The notes under the pieces were generated by a model. The model searched no databases, had not been told where the DNA came from, and saw only the letters and a list, made by a program, of their open reading frames with translations. Position numbers and translations under genes: made by a program. Below, one piece after another: positions 43,184-53,528 of a DNA stretch of 64,000 nucleotides (position 1 is the first letter of the stretch; each line of letters opens with the position of its first letter). The stretch comes from Hypomesus transpacificus (taxonomy: Eukaryota; Chordata; Actinopteri; Osmeriformes; Osmeridae). Where the stretch lies: positions 885,708 to 949,707 of the forward strand of contig NW_025814042.1 in NCBI RefSeq assembly GCF_021917145.1. The letters are read 5' to 3'.

Positions 43184-46100
43184 TATGCAAGGTGAGAGGA
43201 ACCCAGAAGGCATCTGTAAAAGAAAAAGTGCACAAATTAGGGTGGATGTAGTGCCGTAATGGACCTGTGAAGGAAAAAGTATACAGATCAAGGTGGATGC
43301 AGCGCAGCAGTGGATCTGTGAAAGAAAAGAAAGGCATGGATCAAACACAGTAAAGAGGCCAGAGAAAGCCGTAGACACCGAAATCACAGGCAAGGTCAGA
43401 AGGGGTTGAGGTTAGAGCAGAGGGGGGACTTAGGGTTAGATAAGAAAAAGGAGGGGTTGAGGTCAGGGTAAAGACAGAGGGACAGTAGAAGAGAAGACCC
43501 AGAGTCTAGACTTAAATTTAGGTAAGAGCAGGGAGAGCAGAGTAGGAGGAGTGGACAGATAAGGAGATCAAGGAAGGAGCCAAGTGAGAGAGGAAGACCC
43601 AAGACAAGCACACAAGTGAAAGGAAAACAAACACAACACCGTCCACGTGAAAAACCTAGGAAAAAAGAAAACGTGTGTGACAATCAGTATGGGATGTGGG
43701 TGGACAGGAGAGACGAGCTCCACAGCATGAGCGTGGAGGTGTGATGGATGGACTCACAGATGGCCCCAGGTGAAGGAACGTCGAGGAGAGAATCCAGGCC
43801 ACGTAGGGGAGGAAGCGTCGATGGGAGGCCAGCCTTGTCCAGAGCTTTGAGAGCGCTGGCAGAATCCAAAGAGAGCAGGTCTACTACCCAGAGGTCAAAG
43901 GTCAGAGGCTCCCAAAGGTCAGCACCGCACGCACGCCAAGTCCTCCAGACACAACAGCCACCTACGGTGCAGGGTGTTTAAGGGTCACGTCCGATATTCC
44001 CCCAGCCTGGCAAAGGGTCACAAACTGATCTTCCCCCGCGCACACACACCACCCATACAAACAGAAGTGCCCGGTCAAAACCGCCACCCAGGCCCCAGCG
44101 ATAGGCTAGATACTAAGGTCACATCCGATATTCCCGAGCACCATTACCTTTTTCAGCCATACCCCAGTGACGGTAGACCAAGGCTCCTGCAGCAAGCCAG
44201 AGGCCCCACAGGAGGCCCGAGCATCCGGGGTGAAAACGTAGCCGCAGAACGTGACCTCCCAGAGCCAAAGGCCAGAGACGGTCAGAGAGCAGAAACTGTC
44301 CAGTGGATGGTGCCATAGAGAGTCGGTGGAGCAGCTCAGCTTGTGTAGTTTGACCCAGTGGGGACACGTCCTCCCGGGTCCAAGGAAGGACGGCGGGCAG
44401 ACGAACCAGAGCTGCGAGCAGGTTCAGCCTGGGGTTGAAGAAAAGCGCAGTGCAACACAGACGCAGGACCCGCCATGGTAGAGGTGAATACAATTCTGTA
44501 GGGATGCGGTCAGACTACCATCAACAGGTCTCCCGATGACAGAGTACAACTGGTTCCACACTACGCCGATCGCCGCCCTGAGAGGTCCTCCCCCTGCATA
44601 CTGCTATTTAGCCCATTCGTCGATACCATAGCAGACAGACACCCCCGTCTAGAACAGACGTTTGCGGAGTGAATGCGGAGGACGTCAGGGACAGTTTGTC
44701 GATTGAAGCCTAGATAGGAAGAGGGGCCAGATGCGTAGTGAAACGCATCAATGACGGTATGTTTTGCCCACGACAGGAAGTGCTGTCTCCCTCCCAGAAG
44801 TCTCGTCATCGGCACAGAGTGGCTCGGTGATGTCCTGCCCCGGGATAGGCATGGCACCGGGAGGAGCGTGGCCTCGTTCACACCCATGGATCCAGAGAAG
44901 GCCGTCTGGGGGCGGGGTAAGGACACGTCCACGGCCGGTCCAGTAGACACAGGAAAGCTGGGCCCGACACTCCATGATGTGACGAGACCGGTTCCGACTG
45001 CGAGCGTGAGCCCCGTGCCGTCACTAGAAGACGGGAGAGGCCGAGAGGAGCGGAGAGGCCAGAGGTCAAAGGTCAATAGGAGTGCCCAGCAGGTTGGCCC
45101 CCTGTTTAGGAGGGCCTTCTTCTGCGGGGGCGTGTTATAGGTGGGGGTAAGGCTATAGCAGGGTGGCCTCCTGACAGTCAGTGGTGCAGAGAACCTCTCT
45201 GTTCTTCAGCCAGAGAGCGGCGTGAGGAGAGGAGCCCCCCACAGCTCTAAACTGGGCCACAGCTAAAATACGTGTTGTGTGTTAAGGCGTGCGAGGCCCG
45301 TCCCCTTGGGACTATAGCCGTATACCCCGTAGAGACGTTCCGTTGGCCCGCCCGCTGGGTCTCCAACATAACCGCGAGGATATGGCAGGATGAAATGAAA
45401 GGCCGTGAGTTGTCACGTGCAGTTACGCCATTTCAACACCGTTTCCCTCGCTGAGTCGACCCCATTGTGGGCCAGTCCCCCTCCAAAGTAGTAGGACGAC
45501 AATCTTCTTTGCCTGCATGCTAATGCGAGACAGTGACAACACTCACAGTCTGTGTCCAGCCCAGGGAGAACCGCAGCGCACTCGATAGGGAAGCGTCCAT
45601 CTTCCAGACTGCGCTGTGTTGCACGTGGGGACTGAGCGCCCGTGGAGAGAGGTGGGGCTCGCGCAACAAGGAATCCGACATTCCCCTGAGGGGCAATCCG
45701 GTGGCCCCCCAATGAGGCCTCAAGGCATGGCTCTACATACGCAGGCAGGGTTAGGGAGCAGTTTCTGAAGACCCCCACGCCAAGCAGTTCAGTACTTCGA
45801 CCCGCATAGGCTAGGGGTAAATGCACAAGTATCCTAGACCCATGTAGATCATCCATCAGAGGGGGTAGGGGAATGGACCCCCTCCAGGACCCCAAAGGAG
45901 TCCCAGGCCTGTAGACCTTGTCACGCTTGCTACCCGAGGTAAATAAATGCCTAAGCACTAAGAGGACGTGAGCAACCGACGGGTACATGGATAACCCACC
46001 CCCGTATCCACTAACGGACGTGTGCAAACCACCAGGTCTAAGCAGGAGCATGCTCTGAAGTCTTCTGTCCCCACAAGCAAGGTAACCCCCGAGGAGGAGA

Positions 46101-46781
46101 GGTAGGAGACCTCTGGTGTCAAGGTTCACGCGTGGGTAGCAGAGGTGACCGGTAGCCGTAGCACATGCTACATCCGAGTGAAGACACTGGGGGCTCCTCA
46201 CATCCAATCCTAAGCGCGGAGCCAAAGGTGTCCCAGCGGCAACGGTGATTCTGCGAAGTCCAAACAGGGTCCTCTTGAAGAGTAGTGGCACTGTCGTGAG
46301 TGAATGGATGCACATGAGTGTGTGAGTGCGTGCTATACCTGTGCCCAGAAGCCAACTCAATCTGAAAGTCTAAAAAAGGCCTGCCTGAAAAAGAGAGAAT
46401 AACCTATACCAAAACCAGGGCGTGTTTGAAGAGTAGAAGACATCTGCACCTCATGTGCACCTGGGGAGAGAGCGGGTTAGTGGACAGGACACACGAGTGC
46501 CGTGAAAGCAAAATGGGGGTGCTCAGAAGAAGAGCACCGCAGGTGTACATGAGTACAGGAAGGACAGGGCCTGTGAGAAGGGAAAAAGAGACAATGCGTG
46601 TGGATGTGGAGATGTGTGTGTGCGAGCGAGAGGAGAGTGTGAGAGTGTGTAGTAGGCAGAGCAAGAGAGGGGGCTCCTCGGAGCCAAAGCAAGGTTGTAG
46701 TCAAGAACGCAGAACTCCACTCCCCGGGCGGTGCCTCCTGCAGGCCCATGCCAGAACATTAAACAGGGATATGTGAGGTCC

Positions 46782-46837
46782 TAACCGGCCACGACTGCAG
46801 TTTCGCTCTCCTAAGAGCTCATCAGGTGACAAAGTTA
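46782..46837 (-). ncRNA. Hammerhead ribozyme, 3.9-kb unit 5 (truncated unit)
   Basis: Sequence identical to the unit 1 ribozyme, retained although the unit is cut at 47370. Confidence 0.88.
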
Positions 46838-47046
46838 TGAAATAAAACCCCCAACGCAGGACAAGGGCCGTTCCTAGGACTATGGACTATCAAGAACTCA
46901 GGGGTGACGACCACAAAAAGGGGGGGTGTTCGTACCCCCTGTGTCCGTGGGCGCCCACCAGAATCGGTCATCTCAATTAATCAGCTAGGGAAAAGAGGAT
47001 AGAGGAGAGAGAGAGAGAATGCACAGAGTAGCAAAATGTATGGACA

Positions 47047-47079
<33 letters not shown>

Positions 47080-47370
47080 TATGCAAGGTGAGAGGAACCC
47101 AGAAGGCATCTGTAAAAGAAAAAGTGCACAAATTAGGGTGGATGTAGTGCCGTAATGGACCTGTGAAGGAAAAAGTATACAGATCAAGGTGGATGCAGCG
47201 CAGCAGTGGATCTGTGAAAGAAAAGAAAGGTATGGATCAAACACAGTAAAGAGGCCAGAGAAAGCCGTAGACACCGAAATCACAGGCAAGGTCAGAAGGG
47301 GTTGAGGTTAGAGCAGAGGGGGGACTTAGGGTTAGATAAGTAAAAGGAGGGGTTGAGGTCAGGGTAAAGA

Positions 47371-47397
47371 GTAGGGTTAGGGTTAGGGTTAGGGTTA
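47371..47397 (+). repeat. Interstitial telomeric repeat tract 2
   Basis: About four TTAGGG repeats join the truncated 3.9-kb unit to the first 2.9-kb unit. Confidence 0.93.
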
Positions 47398-47746
47398 GGT
47401 TTGTGGAAGTCTTTGCCCAATTTTGGGCTAGAGTTGCACTGGCACAAGTCTCATGTTTTTATTTGATGGTTTTTTTATCCCCAGGAAAAAGGTGAAGAGG
47501 AGGATTATGTTCCCATAAAGGTAGGTATACAGGTAAGTAAAAATTCATATCCTGTACTCGAGATCCCTATTGATCTTTTTCCTTTTGTTTCCTTTTCCAT
47601 AGGTACCCTTTTCCCCCTGCTGGTCATTTCAGGTAAGTAGAAATATGTATGTGTGATCCCTGGTAGTATTAATGTATAATATTTTATTTCTCTCCCCAGG
47701 AATCCTTCATCTACTCCCCGGAAATCAGCCGGGAATACGTAACCCT

Positions 47747-49417
47747 TTACATCATTAGATGATCAATCCATAATTTCAGCATTCTATGTGCAGTTCCAGG
47801 AGTCCAAAGGACCGGATCCTGTTCTGTGACCCGGAATCGGATTCTATCCAGTTCAGGTATTGGCTGGAAGGGAGAAATATTATCAATTTTGATATTAAGA
47901 GTCTCCAATAATTTTTGTTGGTCTAAATCTAGTCTGTCGGAGAAAGTGATGAGTGGCATATAGGCGGCAGCCCTGGGAAAAGCTTTGCCACAGGACTGCC
48001 CGAGCTGCCGCACTTGCTTCCAGGTAGTGCTGGCCCTCTGTCTGTCTAGACAGTTCCCCAGACCCACAGACAGAATCACGTGTTTCACGTCTGGGTTTGG
48101 TGTTAGTTTCTCTAGCACCCCCCTTAGGTGAAGACAGTTAGCCTCAGGAAAACTGTCGACCTGGATGTTCTCATCCTGAAAAGTAGGGATGGCCGAGAGG
48201 TTGGTATCACCCAACACCAATATGGGTTTAATTACCTCTAAATTCCACTCATATATCTTTCTCCTGCAGATGGGATGGATCGTTGGCTCCAGCCGCAAGG
48301 AGAGTTCCGGAGGCAACTGACGGTCAGTGAGCAGGTCAGTGGGGTCAAGGGGAGGGGGGAGGGGATAAGGGGAGGGGGGGGGAGGGTTGGGATTAGGCAT
48401 GGGAAAGGAGGGGTTGGGGTTAGGATCAGGGGTCAGGAAGCCCCTAGTTCCCACCATGGGATTTGGTGGGGGGGGAGGGGTGGGGTTGGAAATGGGGAAG
48501 GAAAGGTTGGGGTTAGGAGGTGGGGTAGGGGCAGAATTAGGACCCCTTTTGTCCACCAAACTGTCACTCAAACGCTTCAGCATCACTTTGGGATGCCAAC
48601 TGATCTCCACTGTTGGGGGCGGGTTGGTATTAGCCGGGCTAGTTACCACCTCACTGCTACTACTGGGGCCAACTTGAACCCTCTCCCTCACAATTTCGGA
48701 GACCCCAGATGTAATATTTAGGGCCTCTTTAAAGGTAAGTAGGGAGGTCTCAGCTGTGCTTAACCCATGTAACAGTTTTTTGTTCTTTCTTTTCCCCACA
48801 GGAGATGTTCCAGAGGTCACCGGAATTCCCCCTGTTCCCACTGAAGGTAAGTGTCCATCCCCCTGGGTGACTACACCGGTGTCGGAGTCCTCCTCTATTG
48901 GAGTTAGGACCCCCGTATCCATGGACGCAGGCAATGGTGGGAAGTCCTCTGGACTCATCGGACGGTGGGCCGGAGAAGGTGGATCTTCTCCTGGAGAGGT
49001 AAGTAATTCCCGCAATGTTTTCACTGATGATATTGTGAATTTGCGTTTATATCTCAACCTTCCCCAGCCCACCGCCACTCGAAGAGCCTCCTCATCCATC
49101 CCAGGTAAGTCACCCAGTAAGAAAACCAACATATCATTATAATGACATTTTAAAATTTCCAGGTTCCCCTCTAACCACTTATTGGTGTTGATTTTCACCT
49201 TGGTGGTGGTGTTAAGAGAGGGAGACGCAGGTTTAATAAATGTTGTTAACTTATTAACCTGTCTTTGCATCCCTTTCGGGCAGGATCCTTTAGAGATGGA
49301 ATTATCCAGGATCTCTGTATGATGCAAGGCCTGGAGAATTTTAAAATATCTTTTAGCCAGTGGGACGTTCAGATATTTGGGTTTATTTCCCCCATTTTCC
49401 GTTGGTCCCACTTCCAT
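47747..49417 (-). CDS. SGNH (GDSL)-like ORF of the 2.9-kb unit, copy 1, 556 codons
   Basis: Residues 1-130 form a basic N-terminal region I do not recognise. Residues 140-260 are Ser/Pro/Gly-rich, and 290-375 are a proline-rich linker (PPPPPNP, NPNPSFPMPNPNPPPP). Residues 395-556 resemble the SGNH hydrolase-like domain that ends some fish retroelement ORF1/gag-like proteins. Block I is LGDTNLSAIPTF (Thr in place of the catalytic Ser), then SVGLGNC (block III), and TEQDPVLWTP where active members have D-x-x-H. Ser and His are thus missing and enzymatic activity is unlikely. There is no reverse transcriptase in the unit. A hammerhead-like motif lies about 560 nt upstream, as a ribozyme-bearing 5' UTR would. 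A 556-codon frame kept in several copies argues for selection or recent amplification. Confidence 0.75.
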   Translation of the reverse strand: MEVGPTENGGNKPKYLNVPLAKRYFKILQALHHTEILDNSISKGSCPKGMQRQVNKLTTFIKPASPSLNTTTKVKINTNKWLEGNLEILKCHYNDMLVFLLGDLPGMDEEALRVAVGWGRLRYKRKFTISSVKTLRELLTSPGEDPPSPAHRPMSPEDFPPLPASMDTGVLTPIEEDSDTGVVTQGDGHLPSVGTGGIPVTSGTSPVGKRKNKKLLHGLSTAETSLLTFKEALNITSGVSEIVRERVQVGPSSSSEVVTSPANTNPPPTVEISWHPKVMLKRLSDSLVDKRGPNSAPTPPPNPNLSFPISNPTPPPPPNPMVGTRGFLTPDPNPNPSFPMPNPNPPPPSPYPLPPPLDPTDLLTDRQLPPELSLRLEPTIHPICRRKIYEWNLEVIKPILVLGDTNLSAIPTFQDENIQVDSFPEANCLHLRGVLEKLTPNPDVKHVILSVGLGNCLDRQRASTTWKQVRQLGQSCGKAFPRAAAYMPLITFSDRLDLDQQKLLETLNIKIDNISPFQPIPELDRIRFRVTEQDPVLWTPGTAHRMLKLWIDHLMM

Positions 49418-49536
49418 ACTCCCTGGTAAAACTGAAACCGCTAAAATTGCTAAAAGTATGTCTAAAATGTCTCAATAAAAATTGTTCAGACAAATAAAAT
49501 GCATCTACTACCTATGGTGTTTTCCTATTTAGTCCT

Positions 49537-49842
49537 TTAAATTGCAGATAGAAAATGATTGGCTTTTAGAAAAGCCTTTCTAAAAAGAGCCCTTACTATA
49601 AGGGTTGTCTTTTTTTGCCCCAATGACACCTGTGCAGGGTAAAGATGGCCCCTTCCTTGGTCAGTCCCTTTAGAACTGCACACTGTGCTTTTTGAACAAA
49701 AGGTTCCAAACCAGGAATAAGGTAAGTGCACCACACACCCACACACACACACACTCACCCCACACAAAGAGGGAACTGAGCCAACCAGGGTTTTTTCTCC
49801 CCTGCTCATAAAGTGCCAAGTACTGGGTGCAAAGATCTGCAA
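49537..49842. other. Upstream region of the SGNH-like ORF, (CA)n run
   Basis: Between the ORF start and the hammerhead-like motif lies non-coding DNA with a (CA)n run near 49734-49754. A 101-codon open frame here (minus) has no recognisable domain and overlaps a putative + strand exon. I do not call it a gene. Confidence 0.5.
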
Positions 49843-49973
49843 CTGTTTATTTAAAACAAAGGACTAAAAAAAGTTCAAAGATGGACTGGGTCCACTCTGA
49901 ATAAAACCATAGGATAAAATGCACTCTAAAAGTTTTTGCCCCCCATAAAAGAGTAAAAGAATAAAAGAGAGAG

Positions 49974-50012
49974 CTCCTAACGTTTCACCTTCACAAGGCT
50001 TCCTCAGAGGAG
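49974..50012 (-). ncRNA. Hammerhead-like motif, 2.9-kb unit 1
   Basis: The minus strand reads CUCCU-CUGAGGA-(stem II)-GAA-ACGU-U-AGGAG. CUGAGGA fits the core CUGANGA. Stem II is CCUU/AAGG closed by A-U with a bulged G. Stem III is only the palindrome ACGU, as in minimal hammerheads that work as dimers. H17 is U, a poor choice. Stem I is five perfect pairs (CUCCU/AGGAG). Probably a weak or decayed ribozyme. Confidence 0.55.
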
Positions 50013-50363
50013 AACTGAGTTGGATGAGGCAGACAGGAAGTTAAGTAGTGGAGGAGGGGAGGGGGCTTGGCCACTTCCTGTGGTTTCTATTGGCCAATCT
50101 GCCATACCCCTCTCACACCTTCTTGTGTTCAATCAAGGCTTAATTAGGCCCAACACTTTCTTTGTAAAAGTTACCAATAACTTAATTCCTATCTAAAACC
50201 TCCAAAGATAGAGCAAGGGGGAATTTAAAATTATTTTCCAAAAAATAAAACACTAGACTAGGCTCTGGCTGGGTTAGGTTTGTGGAAGTCTTAGCCCAAT
50301 TTTGGGCTAGAGTTGCACTGGCACAAGTCTCATGTTTTTATTTGATGGTTTTTTCATCCCCAG

Positions 50364-50653
50364 GAAAAAGGTGAAGAGGAGGATTATGTTCCCATAAAGG
50401 TAGGTATCCAGGTAGGTATACAGGTAAGTAAAAATTCATATCCTGTACTCGAGATCCCTATTGATCTTTTTCCTTTTGTTTCCTTTTCCATAGGTACCCT
50501 TTTCCCCCTGCTGGTCATTTCAGGTAAGTAGAAATATGTATGTGTGATCCCTGGTAGTATTAATGTATAATATTTTATTTCTCTCCCCAGGAATCCTTCA
50601 TCTACTCCCCGGAAATCAGCCGGGAATACGTAACCCTTTACATCATTAGATGA
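50364..50653 (+). other. Three phase-0 exon-like segments ending in a stop, 2.9-kb unit 2
   Basis: Segments bounded by consensus splice sites are 50364-50399 (or to 50411 or 50423 with alternative donors), 50494-50523 and 50591-50653. Their lengths are 36/48/60, 30 and 63 nt, all multiples of three, and all are open in one continuous frame. The peptides are EKGEEEDYVPIK, VPFSPCWSFQ and ESFIYSPEISREYVTL plus four residues, then TGA. The stop overlaps the end of the minus-strand SGNH-like ORF. I do not recognise the product; two Y-x-x-I/L motifs are present. Confidence 0.4.
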
Positions 50654-52308
50654 TCAATCCATAATTTCAGCATTCTATGTGCAGTTCCAGGAGTCCAAAG
50701 GACCGGATCCTGTTCTGTGACCCGGAATCGGATTCTATCCAGTTCAGGTATTGGCTGGAAGGGAGAAATATTATCAATTTTGATATTAAGAGTCTCCAAT
50801 AATTTTTGTTGGTCTAAATCTAGTCTGTCGGAGAAAGTGATGAGTGGCATATAGGCGGCAGCCCTGGGAAAAGCTTTGCCACAGGACTGCCCGAGCTGCC
50901 GCACTTGCTTCCAGGTAGTGCTGGCCCTCTGTCTGTCTAGACAGTTCCCCAGACCCACAGACAGAATCACGTGTTTCACGTCTGGGTTTGGTGTTAGTTT
51001 CTCTAGCACCCCCCTTAGGTGAAGACAGTTAGCCTCAGGAAAACTGTCGACCTGGATGTTCTCATCCTGAAAAGTAGGGATGGCCGAGAGGTTGGTATCA
51101 CCCAACACCAATATGGGTTTAATTACCTCTAAATTCCACTCATATATCTTTCTCCTGCAGATGGGATGGATCGTTGGCTCCAGCCGCAAGGAGAGTTCCG
51201 GAGGCAACTGACGGTCAGTGAGCAGGTCAGTGGGGTCAAGGGGAGGGGGGAGGGGATAAGGGGAGGGGGGGGGAGGGTTGGGATTAGGCATGGGAAAGGA
51301 GGGGTTGGGGTTAGGATCAGGGGTCAGGAAGCCCCTAGTTCCCACCATGGGATTTGGTGGGGGGGGAGGGGTGGGGTTGGAAATGGGGAAGGAAAGGTTG
51401 GGGTTAGGAGGTGGGGTAGGGGCAGAATTAGGACCCCTTTTGTCCACCAAACTGTCACTCAAACGCTTCAGCATCACTTTGGGATGCCAACTGATCTCCA
51501 CTGTTGGGGGCGGGTTGGTATTAGCCGGGCTAGTTACCACCTCACTGCTACTACTGGGGCCAACTTGAACCCTCTCCCTCACAATTTCGGAGACCCCAGA
51601 TGTAATATTTAGGGCCTCTTTAAAGGTAAGTAGGGAGGTCTCAGCTGTGCTTAACCCATGTAACAGTTTTTTGTTCTTTCTTTTCCCCACAGGAGATGTT
51701 CCAGAGGTCACCGGAATTCCCCCTGTTCCCACTGAAGGTAAGTGTCCATCCCCCTGGGTGACTACACCGGTGTCGGAGTCCTCCTCTATTGGAGTTAGGA
51801 CCCCCGTATCCATGGACGCAGGCAATGGTGGGAAGTCCTCTGGACTCATCGGACGGTGGGCCGGAGAAGGTGGATCTTCTCCTGGAGAGGTAAGTAATTC
51901 CCGCAATGTTTTCACTGATGATATTGTGAATTTGCGTTTATATCTCAACCTTCCCCAGCCCACCGCCACTCGAAGAGCCTCCTCATCCATCCCAGGTAAG
52001 TCACCCAGTAAGAAAACCAACATATCATTATAATGACATTTTAAAATTTCCAGGTTCCCCTCTAACCACTTATTGGTGTTGATTTTCACCTTGGTGGTGG
52101 TGTTAAGAGAGGGAGACGCAGGTTTAATAAATGTTGTTAACTTATTAACCTGTCTTTGCATCCCTTTCGGGCAGGATCCTTTAGAGATGGAATTATCCAG
52201 GATCTCTGTATGATGCAAGGCCTGGAGAATTTTAAAATATCTTTTAGCCAGTGGGACGTTCAGATATTTGGGTTTATTTCCCCCATTTTCCGTTGGTCCC
52301 ACTTCCAT
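50638..52308 (-). CDS. SGNH-like ORF, copy 2, 556 codons
   Basis: Same intact 556-codon protein as copy 1, with nine G in the poly-G run that encodes the proline linker. Confidence 0.75.
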   Translation of the reverse strand: MEVGPTENGGNKPKYLNVPLAKRYFKILQALHHTEILDNSISKGSCPKGMQRQVNKLTTFIKPASPSLNTTTKVKINTNKWLEGNLEILKCHYNDMLVFLLGDLPGMDEEALRVAVGWGRLRYKRKFTISSVKTLRELLTSPGEDPPSPAHRPMSPEDFPPLPASMDTGVLTPIEEDSDTGVVTQGDGHLPSVGTGGIPVTSGTSPVGKRKNKKLLHGLSTAETSLLTFKEALNITSGVSEIVRERVQVGPSSSSEVVTSPANTNPPPTVEISWHPKVMLKRLSDSLVDKRGPNSAPTPPPNPNLSFPISNPTPPPPPNPMVGTRGFLTPDPNPNPSFPMPNPNPPPPSPYPLPPPLDPTDLLTDRQLPPELSLRLEPTIHPICRRKIYEWNLEVIKPILVLGDTNLSAIPTFQDENIQVDSFPEANCLHLRGVLEKLTPNPDVKHVILSVGLGNCLDRQRASTTWKQVRQLGQSCGKAFPRAAAYMPLITFSDRLDLDQQKLLETLNIKIDNISPFQPIPELDRIRFRVTEQDPVLWTPGTAHRMLKLWIDHLMM

Positions 52309-52612
52309 ACTCCCTGGTAAAACTGAAACCGCTAAAATTGCTAAAAGTATGTCTAAAATGTCTCAATAAAAATTGTTCAGACAAATAAAATGCATCTACT
52401 ACCTATGGTGTTTTCCTATTTAGTCCTTTAAATTGCAGATAGAAAATGATTGGCTTTTAGAAAAGCCTTTCTAAAAAGAGCCCTTACTATAAGGGTTGTC
52501 TTTTTTTGCCCCAATGACACCTGTGCAGGGTAAAGATGGCCCCTTCCTTGGTCAGTCCCTTTAGAACTGCACACTGTGCTTTTTGAACAAAAGGTTCCAA
52601 ACCAGGAATAAG
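51161..52612 (+). other. Further + strand splice-site chain, antisense to the SGNH-like ORF, unit 2
   Basis: Acceptor-like sites precede 51161 (TTTCTCCTGCAG), 51693 (TTTTCCCCACAG), 51959 (CCTTCCCCAG), 52054 (AAAATTTCCAG) and 52439 (TTTAAATTGCAG). Donors AG|GTAAGT start at 51626, 51738, 51890, 51996 and 52613. The 45-nt segment 51693-51737 encodes EMFQRSPEFPLFPLK and resembles the start of the last exon (ESFIYSPE). Transcription is not proven by sequence. Confidence 0.4.
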
Positions 52613-52864
52613 GTAAGTGCACCACACACCCACACACACACACACTCACCCCACACAAAGAGGGAACTGAGCCAACCAGGGTTTTTTCTCCCCTGCTCAT
52701 AAAGTGCCAAGTACTGGGTGCAAAGATCTGCAACTGTTTATTTAAAACAAAGGACTAAAAAAAGTTCAAAGATGGACTGGGTCCACTCTGAATAAAACCA
52801 TAGGATAAAATGCACTCTAAAAGTTTTTGCCCCCCATAAAAGAGTAAAAGAATAAAAGAGAGAG

Positions 52865-52903
52865 CTCCTAACGTTTCACCTTCACAAGGCTTCCTCAGAG
52901 GAG
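52865..52903 (-). ncRNA. Hammerhead-like motif, 2.9-kb unit 2
   Basis: Identical copy of the motif at 49974-50012. Confidence 0.55.
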
Positions 52904-53528
52904 AACTGAGTTGGATGAGGCAGACAGGAAGTTAAGTAGTGGAGGAGGGGAGGGGGCTTGGCCACTTCCTGTGGTTTCTATTGGCCAATCTGCCATACCC
53001 CTCTCACACCTTCTTGTGTTCAATCAAGGCTTAATTAGGCCCAACACTTTCTTTGTAAAAGTTACCAATAACTTAATTCCTATCTAAAACCTCCAAAGAT
53101 AGAGCAAGGGGGAATTTAAAATTATTTTCCAAAAAATAAAACACTAGACTAGGCTCTGGCTGGGTTAGGTTTGTGGAAGTCTTAGCCCAATTTTGGGCTA
53201 GAGTTGCACTGGCACAAGTCTCATGTTTTTATTTGATGGTTTTTTCATCCCCAGGAAAAAGGTGAAGAGGAGGATTATGTTCCCATAAAGGTAGGTATCC
53301 AGGTAGGTATACAGGTAAGTAAAAATTCATATCCTGTACTCGAGATCCCTATTGATCTTTTTCCTTTTGTTTCCTTTTCCATAGGTACCCTTTTCCCCCT
53401 GCTGGTCATTTCAGGTAAGTAGAAATATGTATGTGTGATCCCTGGTAGTATTAATGTATAATATTTTATTTCTCTCCCCAGGAATCCTTCATCTACTCCC
53501 CGGAAATCAGCCGGGAATACGTAACCCT

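Larger units (their letters stand above)
30135..47370. repeat. 3.9-kb subtelomeric satellite, 4.4 head-to-tail copies
   Basis: Unit starts (GAGCAG after GGGTTAGG) are at 30135, 34066, 37966, 41860 and 45756, giving lengths of 3931, 3900, 3894 and 3896. Copies are nearly identical; differences are mostly the (GT)n length and, in unit 1, a 31-bp hairpin insertion. The last copy stops at 47370 in telomeric repeats. Each junction contains one GGGTTAGGG. Open frames (for example 315 codons over each junction, minus) show no domain I recognise, and I do not call them genes. Each complete unit carries a minus-strand hammerhead ribozyme and two perfect AGGTCA direct repeats. Confidence 0.95.

Noticed and set aside
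48275-48721. Gly/Arg-rich + strand frames opposite the SGNH-like ORF
   Set aside because: They are the complement of the proline-rich linker codons. Only the splice-site pattern, not these frames, seems meaningful.
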